Below, piece after piece: positions 49,397 through 61,593 of a stretch of DNA of 64,000 bases; position 1 is the stretch's first letter; the number at the start of each line of letters is the position of its first letter. The position numbers were made by a program, and so were the translations under genes. Where the stretch lies: the NCBI GenBank assembly GCA_963726715.1, contig CAVSDF010000010.1, positions 434,001 to 498,000 of the forward strand, in the 5' to 3' direction. The notes under the pieces were generated by a model. That model saw only the letters and a program-made list of their open reading frames with translations. It had not been told where the DNA came from and did not search any database. Source of the stretch: CAVSDF01 sp963726715 (GTDB lineage: Bacteria > Bacteroidota > Rhodothermia > Rhodothermales > BA12).

Positions 49397-49462
49397 GGTG
49401 GCTCGCCCGCGGGCGCCTTCGCGGCGGATGGGCGTTGGGACGAGACACTCTGCCCCTGTTTC

Positions 49463-50128
49463 GTGGACCTGCTTCCTCCCTTTCCCGGCTTCACGCCCGC
49501 CGGGCTCGACTTCCTCAGCGGCCTCGCCGAGAACAACGACCGCGCGTGGTTTCTGCCGCGCAAGCCCGTCTTCGAGGACGACCTGCGCGGGCCGTTGCAG
49601 TGCCTCGTCGCCGAACTCGCGTCCGAGGCGCGGGCGCGCGGGCTGCCGTACGTCGGCTCGGCGAACCTCTTCCGCATCTACCGCGACGTCCGGTTCTCGA
49701 AGGACAAGTCCCCCTACAAGACCCACGTGTCGGCGTGGATGGGCACGTCGGCGGACAAGGACGCGCCGGGCGGGTTCTACGTGCGCGTCAAGCCGGGCGC
49801 CTGCATGGTGGCCGTCGGGCTGTGGCAGCCGGAGAAGGCGACGCTCGGCCGCATCCGCGCCCGCCTCGCCGCCGACCCCGATCTCGGCGACTCGCTGACC
49901 GAACGACTCGCCGCGCGCGGTCTCGTCTGGGAGTCCGACGAGGCCCTCAAACGGATGCCGCGCGGGTTCGAGGACCACGCCGAATCGCCCGCCGCGCCGT
50001 ACCTGCGCTGGAAGTCGTTCCTCGCCACCCGCGCCCTCCCCGACGCCGCGATGCTCGACCGCGGCCTCGTCGCCCACGCCCTCGACGTGATGGAGGCTGG
50101 CACCGCCGTCCTCGACCTCGCGCGATGA
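49463..50128 (+). CDS. DUF2461 domain-containing protein
   Basis: A 221-residue protein of the DUF2461 family (TIGR02453), unknown function. Typical motifs are PPFPGFTPAGLDFLSGLAEN followed by NDRAWFLPRKPVFEDDLRGP, then NLFRIYRDVRFSKDKSPYKT and PGGFYVRVKPGACMVAVGLW. GTG 49463 starts just before the first motif; an upstream in-frame ATG at 49313 would read through the tandem-repeat region, so it is unlikely. The protein is soluble and stands alone after the terminator of the cargo gene. Confidence 0.87.
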   Translation: MDLLPPFPGFTPAGLDFLSGLAENNDRAWFLPRKPVFEDDLRGPLQCLVAELASEARARGLPYVGSANLFRIYRDVRFSKDKSPYKTHVSAWMGTSADKDAPGGFYVRVKPGACMVAVGLWQPEKATLGRIRARLAADPDLGDSLTERLAARGLVWESDEALKRMPRGFEDHAESPAAPYLRWKSFLATRALPDAAMLDRGLVAHALDVMEAGTAVLDLAR

Positions 50129-50260
50129 CGGCCTGGCGCGATGACGGCCCGGCGGTAGCGGGTCAGGGCATGCTCAGGCGGTCCTCACAGGGGACTCATG
50201 CGCTGCCGAGGTGGCCACGGTACGTTGGGAACACCCGCTCAATCCCACCCCGAGGCTCCA

Positions 50261-50476
50261 ATGGTCAACACGCCCACCCCCACTCTTCCGTCCACCAACC
50301 GTCGCCGGAGTCACCTCCTCGCCATCTCGACGGTCGTCCTCGTCATCGGCGTCGCCCTCGTGGCGATGATGGTCGTCACCGAAGGCGAACCCGGCGCCCT
50401 CCCGCTCGCGCTCGTGCTCCTTGGCCTCGTCGGCGTGACCGTGGCCCGCGTTCGGAGCCGGAGTCTGCGGCGCTGA
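50261..50476 (+). CDS. Small two-helix membrane protein, unknown
   Basis: A 71-residue protein with two likely transmembrane helices (HLLAISTVVLVIGVALVAMM and LPLALVLLGLVGVTVARV) and an Arg-rich C terminus that would stay in the cytoplasm. ATG 50261 (MVNTPTPTLPSTNRRR). I do not recognise a family. It converges on the flavin monooxygenase. Confidence 0.6.
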   Translation: MVNTPTPTLPSTNRRRSHLLAISTVVLVIGVALVAMMVVTEGEPGALPLALVLLGLVGVTVARVRSRSLRR

Positions 50477-50498
50477 GGCACCCCTGACGTTGCCCCGC

Positions 50499-51671
50499 CT
50501 ATGCCCGGTACTCGGCCCACGAGGCCATCTGACGGGCCACCACGACGTCCGGAATGCTCCGCATGATGCGGCGGCGCAGGGCGACGAGTGCCGGGGCGCG
50601 CCACTGCCCGACCCACCCGGTCAGGCGTGCCGCCGCGCCGATCGAGGCCACGCGGCGGCGGCGGGCGCGCTCGAAGGCCACGAAGGCGTCGGTGACGGTG
50701 TCCGCGGCGGCCAGGCGGCGCGCGAGGACGAGGGCGTCTTCGAGGGCGAGGCACGCGCCCTGCCCCACGTTCGGCGTGATCGCGTGCGCGGCGTCGCCGA
50801 TCAGGCAGGCGAGCGGCGCGTGCCACGACGGCAGCTTCGGCAGGTCGTAGATGGGCGTCGCGTGCGCCGCGTCCGCGTCGATGGCGTCGATCACGTCGCC
50901 GACGGGGTCGTGGAAGCCGGCGAACCGCGCCCGCAGGTGCGCCCGGAGTTCGCCCGGCGCGACGCGTTCAGATTCGGGCTGCGTGAGGACGGCGAACCAG
51001 TACGTCGACGACGCGCCGCAGGGGAAGATGCCGAAGCGCGCGCCGCGTCCCCACGTCTCGCTGATGAGGCCCTCGCCGTAGCCCGGCGGCACGAACGGCA
51101 CGAGGCCCTGCCAGACGCCGTAGCCGCGGTAGACGGGCGCCGTGCCGCGCACGCCCGCGAACATCTGCCGCCGCACGCGCGAGCGCATCCCGTCGGCGCC
51201 GACGAGCGCCGCCACGTGCGCCCTGTCGCCGTTCTTGAACCGCAGCAGCAGCCCCGTGCCCGTCGCCGACGGCTCGAAGGCGTCGAGCGCGTGGCCGGTG
51301 CGGACGGTGCCCGGCGCGAGGGCACCGAGGAGCGCGGCCTGCAGGTCGGCGCGGCGCACGAAGAAGCCCGGCAGATCGTCCTCCGACGTCCCCTGCGGCA
51401 TCGGCGAGCGGCGCAGGAGCGCGCCATCGGGCTCGACGATGTCGAAGCGGGCGTAGCGGCGTCCGTGGGGCGCGAGGCCGCCGAGGACGCCGAGTTCGCG
51501 CAGCACGTGCGTCGCGTTCTGCCACAGGTTCAGGCCGGCACCGACGGCGTCGAGGCGCGGCGCGCGTTCGTAGACGACGACCGGCCACCCGCGCTGCGTG
51601 AGCGCAGCGGCAAGCGCGAGGCCGCCGACGCCACCGCCGACGATGCCGATGGGCTGTGACGGTGGTTTCAT
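50499..51671 (-). CDS. FAD-dependent monooxygenase (zeaxanthin-epoxidase/salicylate-hydroxylase-like)
   Basis: A 390-residue group A flavin monooxygenase. ATG 51671 precedes the Rossmann motif IGIVGGGVGGLALAAALTQRG within the first 30 residues. Further family motifs: FFVRRADLQAALLGAL, VGADGMRSRVRRQMF (the DG-type motif) and CLIGDAAHAITPNVGQGACL (GD-x-AHA-x-P-x-GQG) followed by ALEDALVLARRL. It would use NAD(P)H and O2 to hydroxylate or epoxidise an aromatic or isoprenoid substrate. The carotenoid genes that would support a zeaxanthin role are not in this window, so the substrate is open. It lies beside the NifU-like gene on the same strand, 31 bp apart, perhaps in one transcript. Confidence 0.87.
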   Translation of the reverse strand: MKPPSQPIGIVGGGVGGLALAAALTQRGWPVVVYERAPRLDAVGAGLNLWQNATHVLRELGVLGGLAPHGRRYARFDIVEPDGALLRRSPMPQGTSEDDLPGFFVRRADLQAALLGALAPGTVRTGHALDAFEPSATGTGLLLRFKNGDRAHVAALVGADGMRSRVRRQMFAGVRGTAPVYRGYGVWQGLVPFVPPGYGEGLISETWGRGARFGIFPCGASSTYWFAVLTQPESERVAPGELRAHLRARFAGFHDPVGDVIDAIDADAAHATPIYDLPKLPSWHAPLACLIGDAAHAITPNVGQGACLALEDALVLARRLAAADTVTDAFVAFERARRRRVASIGAAARLTGWVGQWRAPALVALRRRIMRSIPDVVVARQMASWAEYRA

Positions 51672-51702
51672 CGGGATGGACGGCGGCGAGCCGCCGGATG
51701 TG

Positions 51703-52020
51703 TCAGCGCCCGCTGACGGCCTCGACGCGGGTGATGCCGGGGACGCTCCGTTTGAGCGCCTGCTCGATGCCCGCCCGCAGCGTCATCGTCGACATCGGGC
51801 AGGTGCCGCAGGCGCCGAGGAGTTCGAGCTCGACGACCATCTCGGGCGTCACGCCGAGCAGGCGGACGCTGCCGCCGTCGGCCATCAGGTAGGGACGGAT
51901 GAGGTCGAGGGCCTCCTCGATCTGTCGGCGGAGGCCCGGGTCGGCGTGGATGCCGACGTGCGCGGCGGGCGTGAGGGCGTCGGAGGGCGTCGCGGTCATC
52001 GGAAAAGAAGCGTCGGTCAT
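51703..52020 (-). CDS. NifU-like Fe-S scaffold protein
   Basis: A 105-residue protein with the C-terminal NifU/NfuA domain. RRQIEEALDLIRPYLMADGG and SVRLLGVTPEMVVELELLGA lead to the CxxC motif in GACGTCPMSTMTLRAGIEQA. This domain carries a labile Fe-S cluster for transfer to target enzymes. ATG 52020 (MTDASFPMTATPSDALTPAA) gives a short leader before the domain. It is divergent from the HtrA gene and is followed by the flavin monooxygenase. Confidence 0.9.
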   Translation of the reverse strand: MTDASFPMTATPSDALTPAAHVGIHADPGLRRQIEEALDLIRPYLMADGGSVRLLGVTPEMVVELELLGACGTCPMSTMTLRAGIEQALKRSVPGITRVEAVSGR

Positions 52021-52240
52021 GGGGCGTCGTACGCGGCACGCGGCGCGGCGTTCGCGGCGCTGTGCGGAGTTGTGACGATTGCGTTGGAGCGGGCGCGGTG
52101 GGGAGCCGGGCGCGGTGCCCATCGTGCGGAATCCTCCCCTCCGCCGACGTTCCACCGGCACCCGCCCGGCCCCTCGAAACACGCGAAGCGCGCCGCGCGC
52201 CTCGTTGCTCCCCTGCCCCGTTTTCACCTCCACCGACCCG

Positions 52241-53896
<1,656 letters not shown>

Positions 53897-54138
53897 AACG
53901 CATCCACCGGTCCCACGCAGGCCGCGACCGTCCGACGACCAAACCCCAACCGCCCCCTTGAGGGGCCAGGGATGTGCGGCGGTCCTGATGTCTCCGGCGG
54001 AGGGTTCGGTGGAGGGACGGTCCCGTCGGCGCCGGCGGGTTTTGCGGTGGATGGCCCGCCGCGGAGACGCCCCCTTCCGCGATTCACGCACCGCCGATGG
54101 CCCCGGCGCTACCTTTCGGCTCCCTAACGCCCCTCCCG

Positions 54139-54378
54139 ATGCCCACGCCTTCCCCCGCTCCCGGCGCTGACGCCGCGGGCACCGATGCGCCGCTCGACGG
54201 CCTCACGTTCGAGACGCTGCTGACCCGCCTCGACGCCCTCTCGGCCACCCTCGACGATCCCGACCTCGGCCTCGACGATGCCGTCGCGCGCTACGAGGCT
54301 GCCGCCGAGATCGCCCGCCACGCCCTCGACCGCCTGCAACGCGCCGAAGCTCGCGTGCAGCACCTCTCGCTCCAATGA
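54139..54378 (+). CDS. xseB: Exodeoxyribonuclease VII small subunit
   Basis: A 79-residue protein with the XseB core: LTFETLLTRLDALSATLDDP, then LGLDDAVARYEAAAEIARHA and a final helix DRLQRAEARVQHLSL. XseB forms a complex with XseA that degrades single-stranded DNA; xseA is not adjacent here. ATG 54139 is used, after a proline-rich leader. Its stop overlaps the start of the next gene (ATGA), so the two are coupled. Confidence 0.88.
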   Translation: MPTPSPAPGADAAGTDAPLDGLTFETLLTRLDALSATLDDPDLGLDDAVARYEAAAEIARHALDRLQRAEARVQHLSLQ

Positions 54379-54836
54379 CCGACACGACAACCGCCGCCCC
54401 GCTCCTCGCCGCCCTCCCCGACGACGCCCGCGTCTGGCTCTACGCCACCGCTGCGCCCCTCTCAGGCGCCTCCGCTGACGCCATCGCGGCCGGACTCGGG
54501 GCCTTCTTCACCGGCTGGAAATCCCACGGACGCATCGTGCGCGGTGCCGCCGAGGTGCTCGGCGACCGCCTCATCGCTGTCGCCGCGACGGTCGATGAAG
54601 GCGACATCTCCGGCTGCGGCATCGACCAGCACGTGCGCGTGCTCGACCGGCTCCTCGGCGAGACCGGCGCCGCCCTCGCCGACGCGCTCGCGGTCGTCTA
54701 CCGCGATGCCGACGGTGCCGTTCGCGTCGCCACGCGCGCTGAGGCGCGCCGGATTCGCGAGGCGGACGCGAACATCGCGGTCATCCGGCGCGACGTGACG
54801 CGGCTCGGCGACCTGCGCCACGCGCTCGCCACCTGA
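54375..54836 (+). CDS. Conserved Bacteroidota protein often mislabelled ABC transporter ATPase
   Basis: A 153-residue soluble protein with no ATPase motif. It matches a family common in Bacteroidota whose members are labelled as ABC transporter ATPase without basis. Signature: RVWLYATAAPLSGASADAIA, FFTGWKSHGRIVRGAAEVLG and a Cys-containing GDISGCGIDQHVRVLDRLLG. ATG 54375 overlaps the xseB stop by four bases. Function unknown; co-translation with xseB may hint at a nucleic-acid role but this is weak. Confidence 0.78.
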   Translation: MTDTTTAAPLLAALPDDARVWLYATAAPLSGASADAIAAGLGAFFTGWKSHGRIVRGAAEVLGDRLIAVAATVDEGDISGCGIDQHVRVLDRLLGETGAALADALAVVYRDADGAVRVATRAEARRIREADANIAVIRRDVTRLGDLRHALAT

Positions 54837-54959
54837 CGCTCCGCACTCACTCCTTGTTTGAACAGACGTAGCGGCTGGGTGACACGGCCCAGAAACCCGT
54901 ACCACCCCGACGGGTAGCTCCGGTACTTCCCTTACGTCGTTCTGCCACAACTTCTTACG

Positions 54960-55982
54960 ATGCCTCGATTCGTCCGCTCCCTGCTTCCGGCGCTGCTCGT
55001 CGGGATCGCCGCTCTCGCGGCGACCGACGCGGCGCGCGCGCAGGCCAACGCCTTTTACTCGCAGGACTCGCTCCGCGTCATCCTCGAACGCCCGCAGGTG
55101 CCGCTCGACGAGTTGCCCGAGGTGTTCTACGACTATTACGTCTTCCGTCACCCGACGGACAACATCGTCAACGCGCGCAACCAGTTCTACACCGTCATCG
55201 GCAAGGGCGACCCGCACCTCGGCATCCGCCGCGCGCGCCTCGTCGAACTGCTCAACCGGCGGATGATGCGCGAGATCGAGATCGGCGACACGCTCGTCGT
55301 CCCGACCGAATGGGACCTCGATTTCCGTGCCTACTCGCCGTTCCCGCGCCACTACGCGGGCGCCGAGGGCTTCGACAAGCTCTTCATCATCCACAAGAGC
55401 GTGCAGGCGTTCGCGGCCTACGAGAACGGCGACCTCGTGCGCTGGGGCGTGGTGAACACGGGCGAGAAGGACACGAGCCCGACGCCGACCGGGCGCTACA
55501 ACTTCAACTGGCGGGAGGAGCACCGCGTCTCGTCGCTCTCGCCGCGCGACGCGCAGGGCAACGTGACCGAGTCGTGGGACATGTACTGGGTGATGAACAT
55601 CCACCAGGATCGCGGCGTCCACTTCCACCAGTACGCGATGCCGTCGGGCGGGCCGACGAGCCACGGCTGCATCCGCTCGGTCGATGCGGACGCACGCTGG
55701 GTCTACGACTGGGCCGAGTCGTGGACGACGGCATCGGGCCGCAACGACTTCACCTCCATCGGATCGCGCATCACCAAGCCCGGCACGACGGTCCTCATCC
55801 TCGGCGACGACCCGGCGGACATCCCGCACCCGTTCATGAACCGCCGCCGTTACCCGGTGCTCATGCGCGTCCCGCTCCCCGGCGACGTGTACAGCGTGCC
55901 CGCGGGCACCTCGCAGCAGACCCGCTGGGACCGCGAGCGCCGCGCCTCCGCCGGTCGCACGACCGCCGCCTCAGGCCGCTGA
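54960..55982 (+). CDS. L,D-transpeptidase (YkuD) family protein
   Basis: A 340-residue exported enzyme. ATG 54960 starts a signal peptide (MPRFVRSLLPALLVGIAALA, cleaved near AARAQ). The YkuD domain (about 135-315) includes DKLFIIHKSVQAFAAYENGD, the GEKDTSPTPTGRYNF strand and the active-site motif SGGPTSHGCIRSVDADA with catalytic Cys237 and the upstream His (HFHQYAM). It would form 3-3 crosslinks in peptidoglycan or attach proteins. Before the domain is a region that resembles a LysM-like or capping module (TVIGKGDPHLGIRRARLVEL). Monocistronic; a hairpin terminator follows. Confidence 0.9.
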   Translation: MPRFVRSLLPALLVGIAALAATDAARAQANAFYSQDSLRVILERPQVPLDELPEVFYDYYVFRHPTDNIVNARNQFYTVIGKGDPHLGIRRARLVELLNRRMMREIEIGDTLVVPTEWDLDFRAYSPFPRHYAGAEGFDKLFIIHKSVQAFAAYENGDLVRWGVVNTGEKDTSPTPTGRYNFNWREEHRVSSLSPRDAQGNVTESWDMYWVMNIHQDRGVHFHQYAMPSGGPTSHGCIRSVDADARWVYDWAESWTTASGRNDFTSIGSRITKPGTTVLILGDDPADIPHPFMNRRRYPVLMRVPLPGDVYSVPAGTSQQTRWDRERRASAGRTTAASGR

Positions 55983-56005
55983 TCGCCGGTCTCCTCTCTG
56001 CCTCC

Positions 56006-56037
56006 CCGCCCCCGCCCGGTTCGCCGCGCGGGGGCGG
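56006..56037. terminator. Bidirectional terminator hairpin
   Basis: A 10-bp stem CCGCCCCCGC / GCGGGGGCGG with a 12-nt loop, between the convergent L,D-transpeptidase and lepB-like genes. It is followed by TGTCGTTTGG. Confidence 0.65.
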
Positions 56038-56071
56038 TGTCGTTTGGGCGGGGACGGTGTTTGGGCGGGGC

Positions 56072-56770
56072 CTACCGCAGCCACCGCATCCGGTCGCGGC
56101 GGAGGGCGCGGGTGGACGGGTCGAGGGAGAGGTAAACGGCGACGACGCGGCCGACGACGGCGCGGGCGTCGATGGGGCCGTAGGCGCGGCTGTCGAGCGA
56201 GGCGGTGCGGTGGTCGCCGAGGACGTAGAGGCGCCCGGCGGCGATGGTGAAGGCGGTGTCGCGCGCGGCGTGTGCGTCCGGGGCGAGGGTGCACTGCCCG
56301 GCAAGGCGGCGCGCGGCGGCGGGGCGGGCGACGAAGCGGCGCGGTGCGGCGGCGTTCTCGCAGGTGACGGCCCACGAGGTGAGGGCGTCGGAGGGGAGCG
56401 CCTCCGGATGTCCGTTCACGACGAGCGTCCCGCCCTGCCACGCGACGCGGTCGCCGCCCGTCGCCACGATGCGCTTGACGTGCCACCGCTGCTCGCGCGC
56501 GAACACGACCACGTCGCCACGTCCGAGGCCAGCGCCCACGCGCGGCCCGAGCCGGTCGACCCACAGGTAATCGCCCGCGAGAAGCGTCTCCGCCATCGAA
56601 TCCGACGGCACGCGGTACGGCGCCGCCACGCACGCACGCAGCCCGACCGCGACCCCCGCCGCCAGGCCGATGCGGAGCGCAACCCGTCCGACCTGGCGCG
56701 CCATTTCGTGCCCGGCCCCGCTCCACCAGCCCGAGGGACGGCGCGGAGGCTCGGTCGGCGCGGCGCTCAC
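56072..56770 (-). CDS. Signal peptidase I, second copy (short)
   Basis: A 232-residue type I signal peptidase (S26) anchored by one N-terminal helix (RIGLAAGVAVGLRACVAA). Catalytic Ser in YRVPSDSMAETLLAGDYLWV, catalytic Lys in HVKRIVATGGDRVAW, and box E LYVLGDHRTASLDSRAYGPI. GTG 56770 is 4 bp after the upstream lepB stop, so translation is probably coupled; in-frame starts further upstream lie inside lepB. It is the shorter of two adjacent peptidases. A Cys pair (TCEN ... GQCTL) is unusual. It may have different substrate preference; this is inference. Confidence 0.85.
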   Translation of the reverse strand: MSAAPTEPPRRPSGWWSGAGHEMARQVGRVALRIGLAAGVAVGLRACVAAPYRVPSDSMAETLLAGDYLWVDRLGPRVGAGLGRGDVVVFAREQRWHVKRIVATGGDRVAWQGGTLVVNGHPEALPSDALTSWAVTCENAAAPRRFVARPAAARRLAGQCTLAPDAHAARDTAFTIAAGRLYVLGDHRTASLDSRAYGPIDARAVVGRVVAVYLSLDPSTRALRRDRMRWLR

Positions 56771-56774
56771 GAGG

Positions 56775-57989
56775 TCAGCGGACGACGGTGCCGATGCGCC
56801 GGAAGCGCGGCGTCGGGACCGGCCCGCTCTCGGTGTCGAAGGAGAGGTAGACGAGGACGGCCTTGCCGACGACATGGTCGTAGGGCACGAATCCCCAGAA
56901 TCGGCTGTCCTGCGAATCGTCGCGGTTGTCGCCCATCATGAAGTAGTAGTCCTGCGAGAACGTGTACGACGCCGCCGCGACGCCGTCGATCTGCACGGTG
57001 CCGTCGGGCATCCGCTCGGCGGTGTGGCCTTCGTAGCGCGCAATCGTTGGCACGAGGTAGGACACGTTTTCGGGCGTGAAGGTCGTCGGGACGCCCATCT
57101 TGGGCATGGTGATGGGGCCGAAGTCGTGGACCGTCCAGTTCTTCTCCGCCGGAAACAGGCCGCCCTGGAAACCGAGCTGCCCGGCGAGCGGCGAGCGGTA
57201 GCGGATCACGCGCTCGACGTACGGAAGCGCCGCGACCGAGTCCTGCACCGCCTGCGTCCCGTTGATGACCGACACCTCGGGCGTCTCCTGCACCAGCGTC
57301 CCGCCGAAGGCCCGGATGCGCGACTCGGGCATGATCTGCGCCGCGTCGCGCTTGAAGGCGAGGAAGAAGTGCTGGAACGTCGGCAACTCGGGCACCACGA
57401 CGCCATCGACGCGCATGACGTTGCTGTCGATGCGGAGGGTCTCGCCGGGCAGCCCCATCACCCGCTTGATGTAGAACTCGCGCCGGTCGACCGGGAGCGT
57501 CGGCGGCGTGTCGGGCATCCCGGGCCAGTTGAAGACGACGGCGTCGCCGCGCTTGACGTGCGAGAAGCCGGGCAGGCGCGTGCCGGGCAGCTGGATGCCG
57601 TCGATGTGGATCTTGGTGAACGGGATGCCGAGCGAGATCGGCGTCCGCGCGCCGTAGTGCAGCTTGGAGACGAAGAGGAAGTCGCCGACGAGCAGCGACT
57701 TCTCCATCGACGGCGACGGAATGCGGAACTGGTCGATGAACAGCGTCCGCACGACGAGCATCACGACGAGCGCGAACACGACGGCGTCGACCCACTCGCG
57801 GATCGGACCTTTCTTCTTGCGCACCTTCTTCGCCTTCTTGCCCGATGGGGTGCCGGTCGCGCCGTCGTCGCTGGCGGGGTCAGCGCCCAGTGCATCGGGG
57901 TCGGCACCGCCGCTGGCGAGGGAGGCGCGGCGGGCGGCGCGGGCGGCACGGCGGCGCTCGGGGTCGTCGGCGGGAGGGGTCAGGGCCAC
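56775..57989 (-). CDS. lepB: Signal peptidase I
   Basis: A 404-residue Bacteroidota-type signal peptidase I that removes signal peptides from exported proteins. GTG 57989 (VALTPPADDPERRRAARAAR) is the likely start; codons upstream to 58259 are arginine-rich without similarity. A basic N-terminal stretch with KKAKKVRKKKGPIREW precedes one transmembrane helix (VDAVVFALVVMLVVRTLF). Catalytic Ser is in FRIPSPSMEKSLLVGDFLFV, Lys in REFYIKRVMGLPGETL, and box E MMGDNRDDSQDSRFWGFVP closes the fold. A large periplasmic insertion (about residues 200-320) is typical of this phylum. It follows the lepA/secreted protein genes on the same strand. Confidence 0.93.
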   Translation of the reverse strand: MALTPPADDPERRRAARAARRASLASGGADPDALGADPASDDGATGTPSGKKAKKVRKKKGPIREWVDAVVFALVVMLVVRTLFIDQFRIPSPSMEKSLLVGDFLFVSKLHYGARTPISLGIPFTKIHIDGIQLPGTRLPGFSHVKRGDAVVFNWPGMPDTPPTLPVDRREFYIKRVMGLPGETLRIDSNVMRVDGVVVPELPTFQHFFLAFKRDAAQIMPESRIRAFGGTLVQETPEVSVINGTQAVQDSVAALPYVERVIRYRSPLAGQLGFQGGLFPAEKNWTVHDFGPITMPKMGVPTTFTPENVSYLVPTIARYEGHTAERMPDGTVQIDGVAAASYTFSQDYYFMMGDNRDDSQDSRFWGFVPYDHVVGKAVLVYLSFDTESGPVPTPRFRRIGTVVR

Positions 57990-58117
57990 GGAAACAGGGA
58001 TCGGTGGGAAGGAGGGAGCGGCGGGCAGACGAACAAGCGCCCGAAAGGTGACGCCGGATGCGGAAGAGGAATCGCGGCGCAGAAGAGCCGCCCCCCACCA
58101 ACGACGAACGAACGCGC

Positions 58118-58977
58118 TCAGCGCCGAAGATCGGACGGGATGGGGCGCGGGGCGACACGGACGTCGGGGCGTGGGATCGCGCGCTCCACGATGCGGAAGC
58201 CGTCGAAGCCGACGACCGACCACGCGCGGGCGGGCGGGTCGTAATAATAGTCCGCCCACGGCTCAGGGCGCGCGGCCGCGAGGTCGTCGAGCAGCCACGC
58301 GCGCAGCACCGGAAGCCACTCGCGCAGGCGGGCGTGCGTCGCCACCACAAGCCCCCGGTCGCGCGGCCCGCCGACGTCGCTGACGAGGAGGGGAATGGTG
58401 TCGTTGACAGCGAACCAGTATTCGAACTGGAAGGCGGTCGCAGATCCCAGGCGCGCATCCGGCCCGAGATCGCCGAGCGTGCGCGTCGGGGCGCCGTAGC
58501 GCGCTTGCAGGGCGCCGCGCAGACGCGTCGTGCGGATCGTGTCGCCCGACGCGGTGAAGGTGTTGCCGAGGAAGCTCCACGGCACCTCGCCGAACGTCGC
58601 CTGGAATCCGGGAAGGCCGAAGCGCGGCGTCTTGACGGCCGTCGCCACCGAGAACGGCGGCGGGAGGGGCTCGACGACGACCGGGATTTCCTGGTAGTCC
58701 ATCGCCCGCATCTTCGCCTCCATCGCCGAGTCCGCGAGCGGCACCCGCACCGGCGGCAGCACGGGCCGCATCGCGCCGAACCGCCCGAGCAGCGACTCGA
58801 CGAGCGCCCGCTCGCGCGCCGCCTGAAAGCGTCGCCCGAGCACCTCGGTCGGCGTCAGCGGACGGCTCGCCCGCACGGCCGGAACCGTCTCCTGCGCCCG
58901 CGCGGGCACCGCGGCGGCGAAGGACACCGCCGACAGCGCCGCCGCCACGACGGCCATCCGAACACTGCGGCGACCGC

Positions 58978-58981
<4 letters not shown>
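58118..58981 (-). CDS. Secreted protein of unknown function, coupled to lepA
   Basis: A 287-residue exported protein. ATG 58981 overlaps the lepA stop (ATGA). The signal peptide is MSGRRSVRMAVVAAALSAVS (cleavage near PARAQE). The mature part has a helix-rich start (TPTEVLGRRFQAARERALVE), then a beta-rich domain with LGNTFTASGDTIRTTRLRGA, FQFEYWFAVNDTIPLLVSDV and an aromatic patch ADYYYDPPARAWSVVGFDGF. I do not recognise a family. Sitting between lepA and lepB suggests co-expression with translation and export functions. Confidence 0.75.
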
Positions 58982-60786
<1,805 letters not shown>

Positions 60787-60954
60787 GGGGGAGAGCGGTC
60801 AAACAAGCGTCAGGGTACGCCGCAGTCGGGCGGGTTCTCCCGAACCGGCGGCGCATCGTCGGTGAAACGTGCAGCGGCGGCGGTTCGCGCCTCTCACGCG
60901 GCTCCTCTCGGACCGTGCCGGTGCCGCGTGTGCCCCGCGGGACGTGCCCGGATC

Positions 60955-60983
60955 TTCACCCCTCGCGTGGCGGCGTATCATTG
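60955..60983 (+). promoter_or_regulatory. Putative promoter of the ECF sigma gene
   Basis: TTC (60955-60957), 18 bp, then TATCATTG (60976-60983), near the Bacteroidota -33/-7 pattern. It is 40 bp before the ATG at 61024. The 237-bp spacer to the divergent lepA holds nothing else I can recognise. Confidence 0.35.
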
Positions 60984-61023
60984 GGCGTCCGCGCCCTCCC
61001 GGCCATACCACACGCGTCGCCCG

Positions 61024-61593
61024 ATGTCTGCTGTCTCCTCCGAACGCTTCCACGAGTGGGCCACGCGCCTGCGGGCGTCCGACGAGGCGGCCTACAGCGA
61101 TCTCTACCACACCTTCCACCCCGTTCTCCACCGCTACGTCTGGTACATCACCCGAGACACCGCCGCCACCGACGATGTCTTGCAGGAGGTCTTCATCAAG
61201 CTCTGGACGATCCGCGACCGGGTCGACCCCGAGCGCTCGCTGAAGGCCCTGCTCTACCAGATGGCGCGCAACTTCGCGCTCAACCACGAGCGCTCGCGCC
61301 GCCGGATGTCGGATGCGGACATCGACGACCTCGACCTCGGCTCCGCGCCGGAGACCGAATCGGAGATCACCGCCAAGACCCTCGAAACGCGCCTGCGCGA
61401 GTGGATCGCCCAGCTTCCGCCGCGGCGCCGTGAGGCGTTCTGCCTCTCGCGCTTCGATCACCTCAGCCACGACGAGATCGCGGCGGTCATGGAACTGGCG
61501 CCCAAGACGGTCAACAATCACATCGTGCTCGCGCTGCAAACCCTCCGGCAGCGTCTTGCGAGTTACGACCCGGATGCGCTTCTCGATGCCTGA
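61024..61593 (+). CDS. ECF RNA polymerase sigma factor (sigma-70 family)
   Basis: A 189-residue extracytoplasmic-function sigma factor. Region 2: DLYHTFHPVLHRYVWYITRD, then DVLQEVFIKLWTIRDRVDPE (-10 recognition). Region 4: LPPRRREAFCLSRFDHLSHD, then EIAAVMELAPKTVNNHIVLA (-35 helix-turn-helix). It belongs to the FecI-like group found next to FecR. ATG 61024. The stop lies past the start of the fecR-like gene (8-bp overlap), so the pair is coupled. It would direct transcription of the following TonB receptor operon when released by the anti-sigma factor. Confidence 0.93.
   Translation: MSAVSSERFHEWATRLRASDEAAYSDLYHTFHPVLHRYVWYITRDTAATDDVLQEVFIKLWTIRDRVDPERSLKALLYQMARNFALNHERSRRRMSDADIDDLDLGSAPETESEITAKTLETRLREWIAQLPPRRREAFCLSRFDHLSHDEIAAVMELAPKTVNNHIVLALQTLRQRLASYDPDALLDA

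Noticed and set aside
54837..54959. A riboswitch upstream of the L,D-transpeptidase
   Set aside because: No recognised riboswitch consensus; only weak short inverted repeats.
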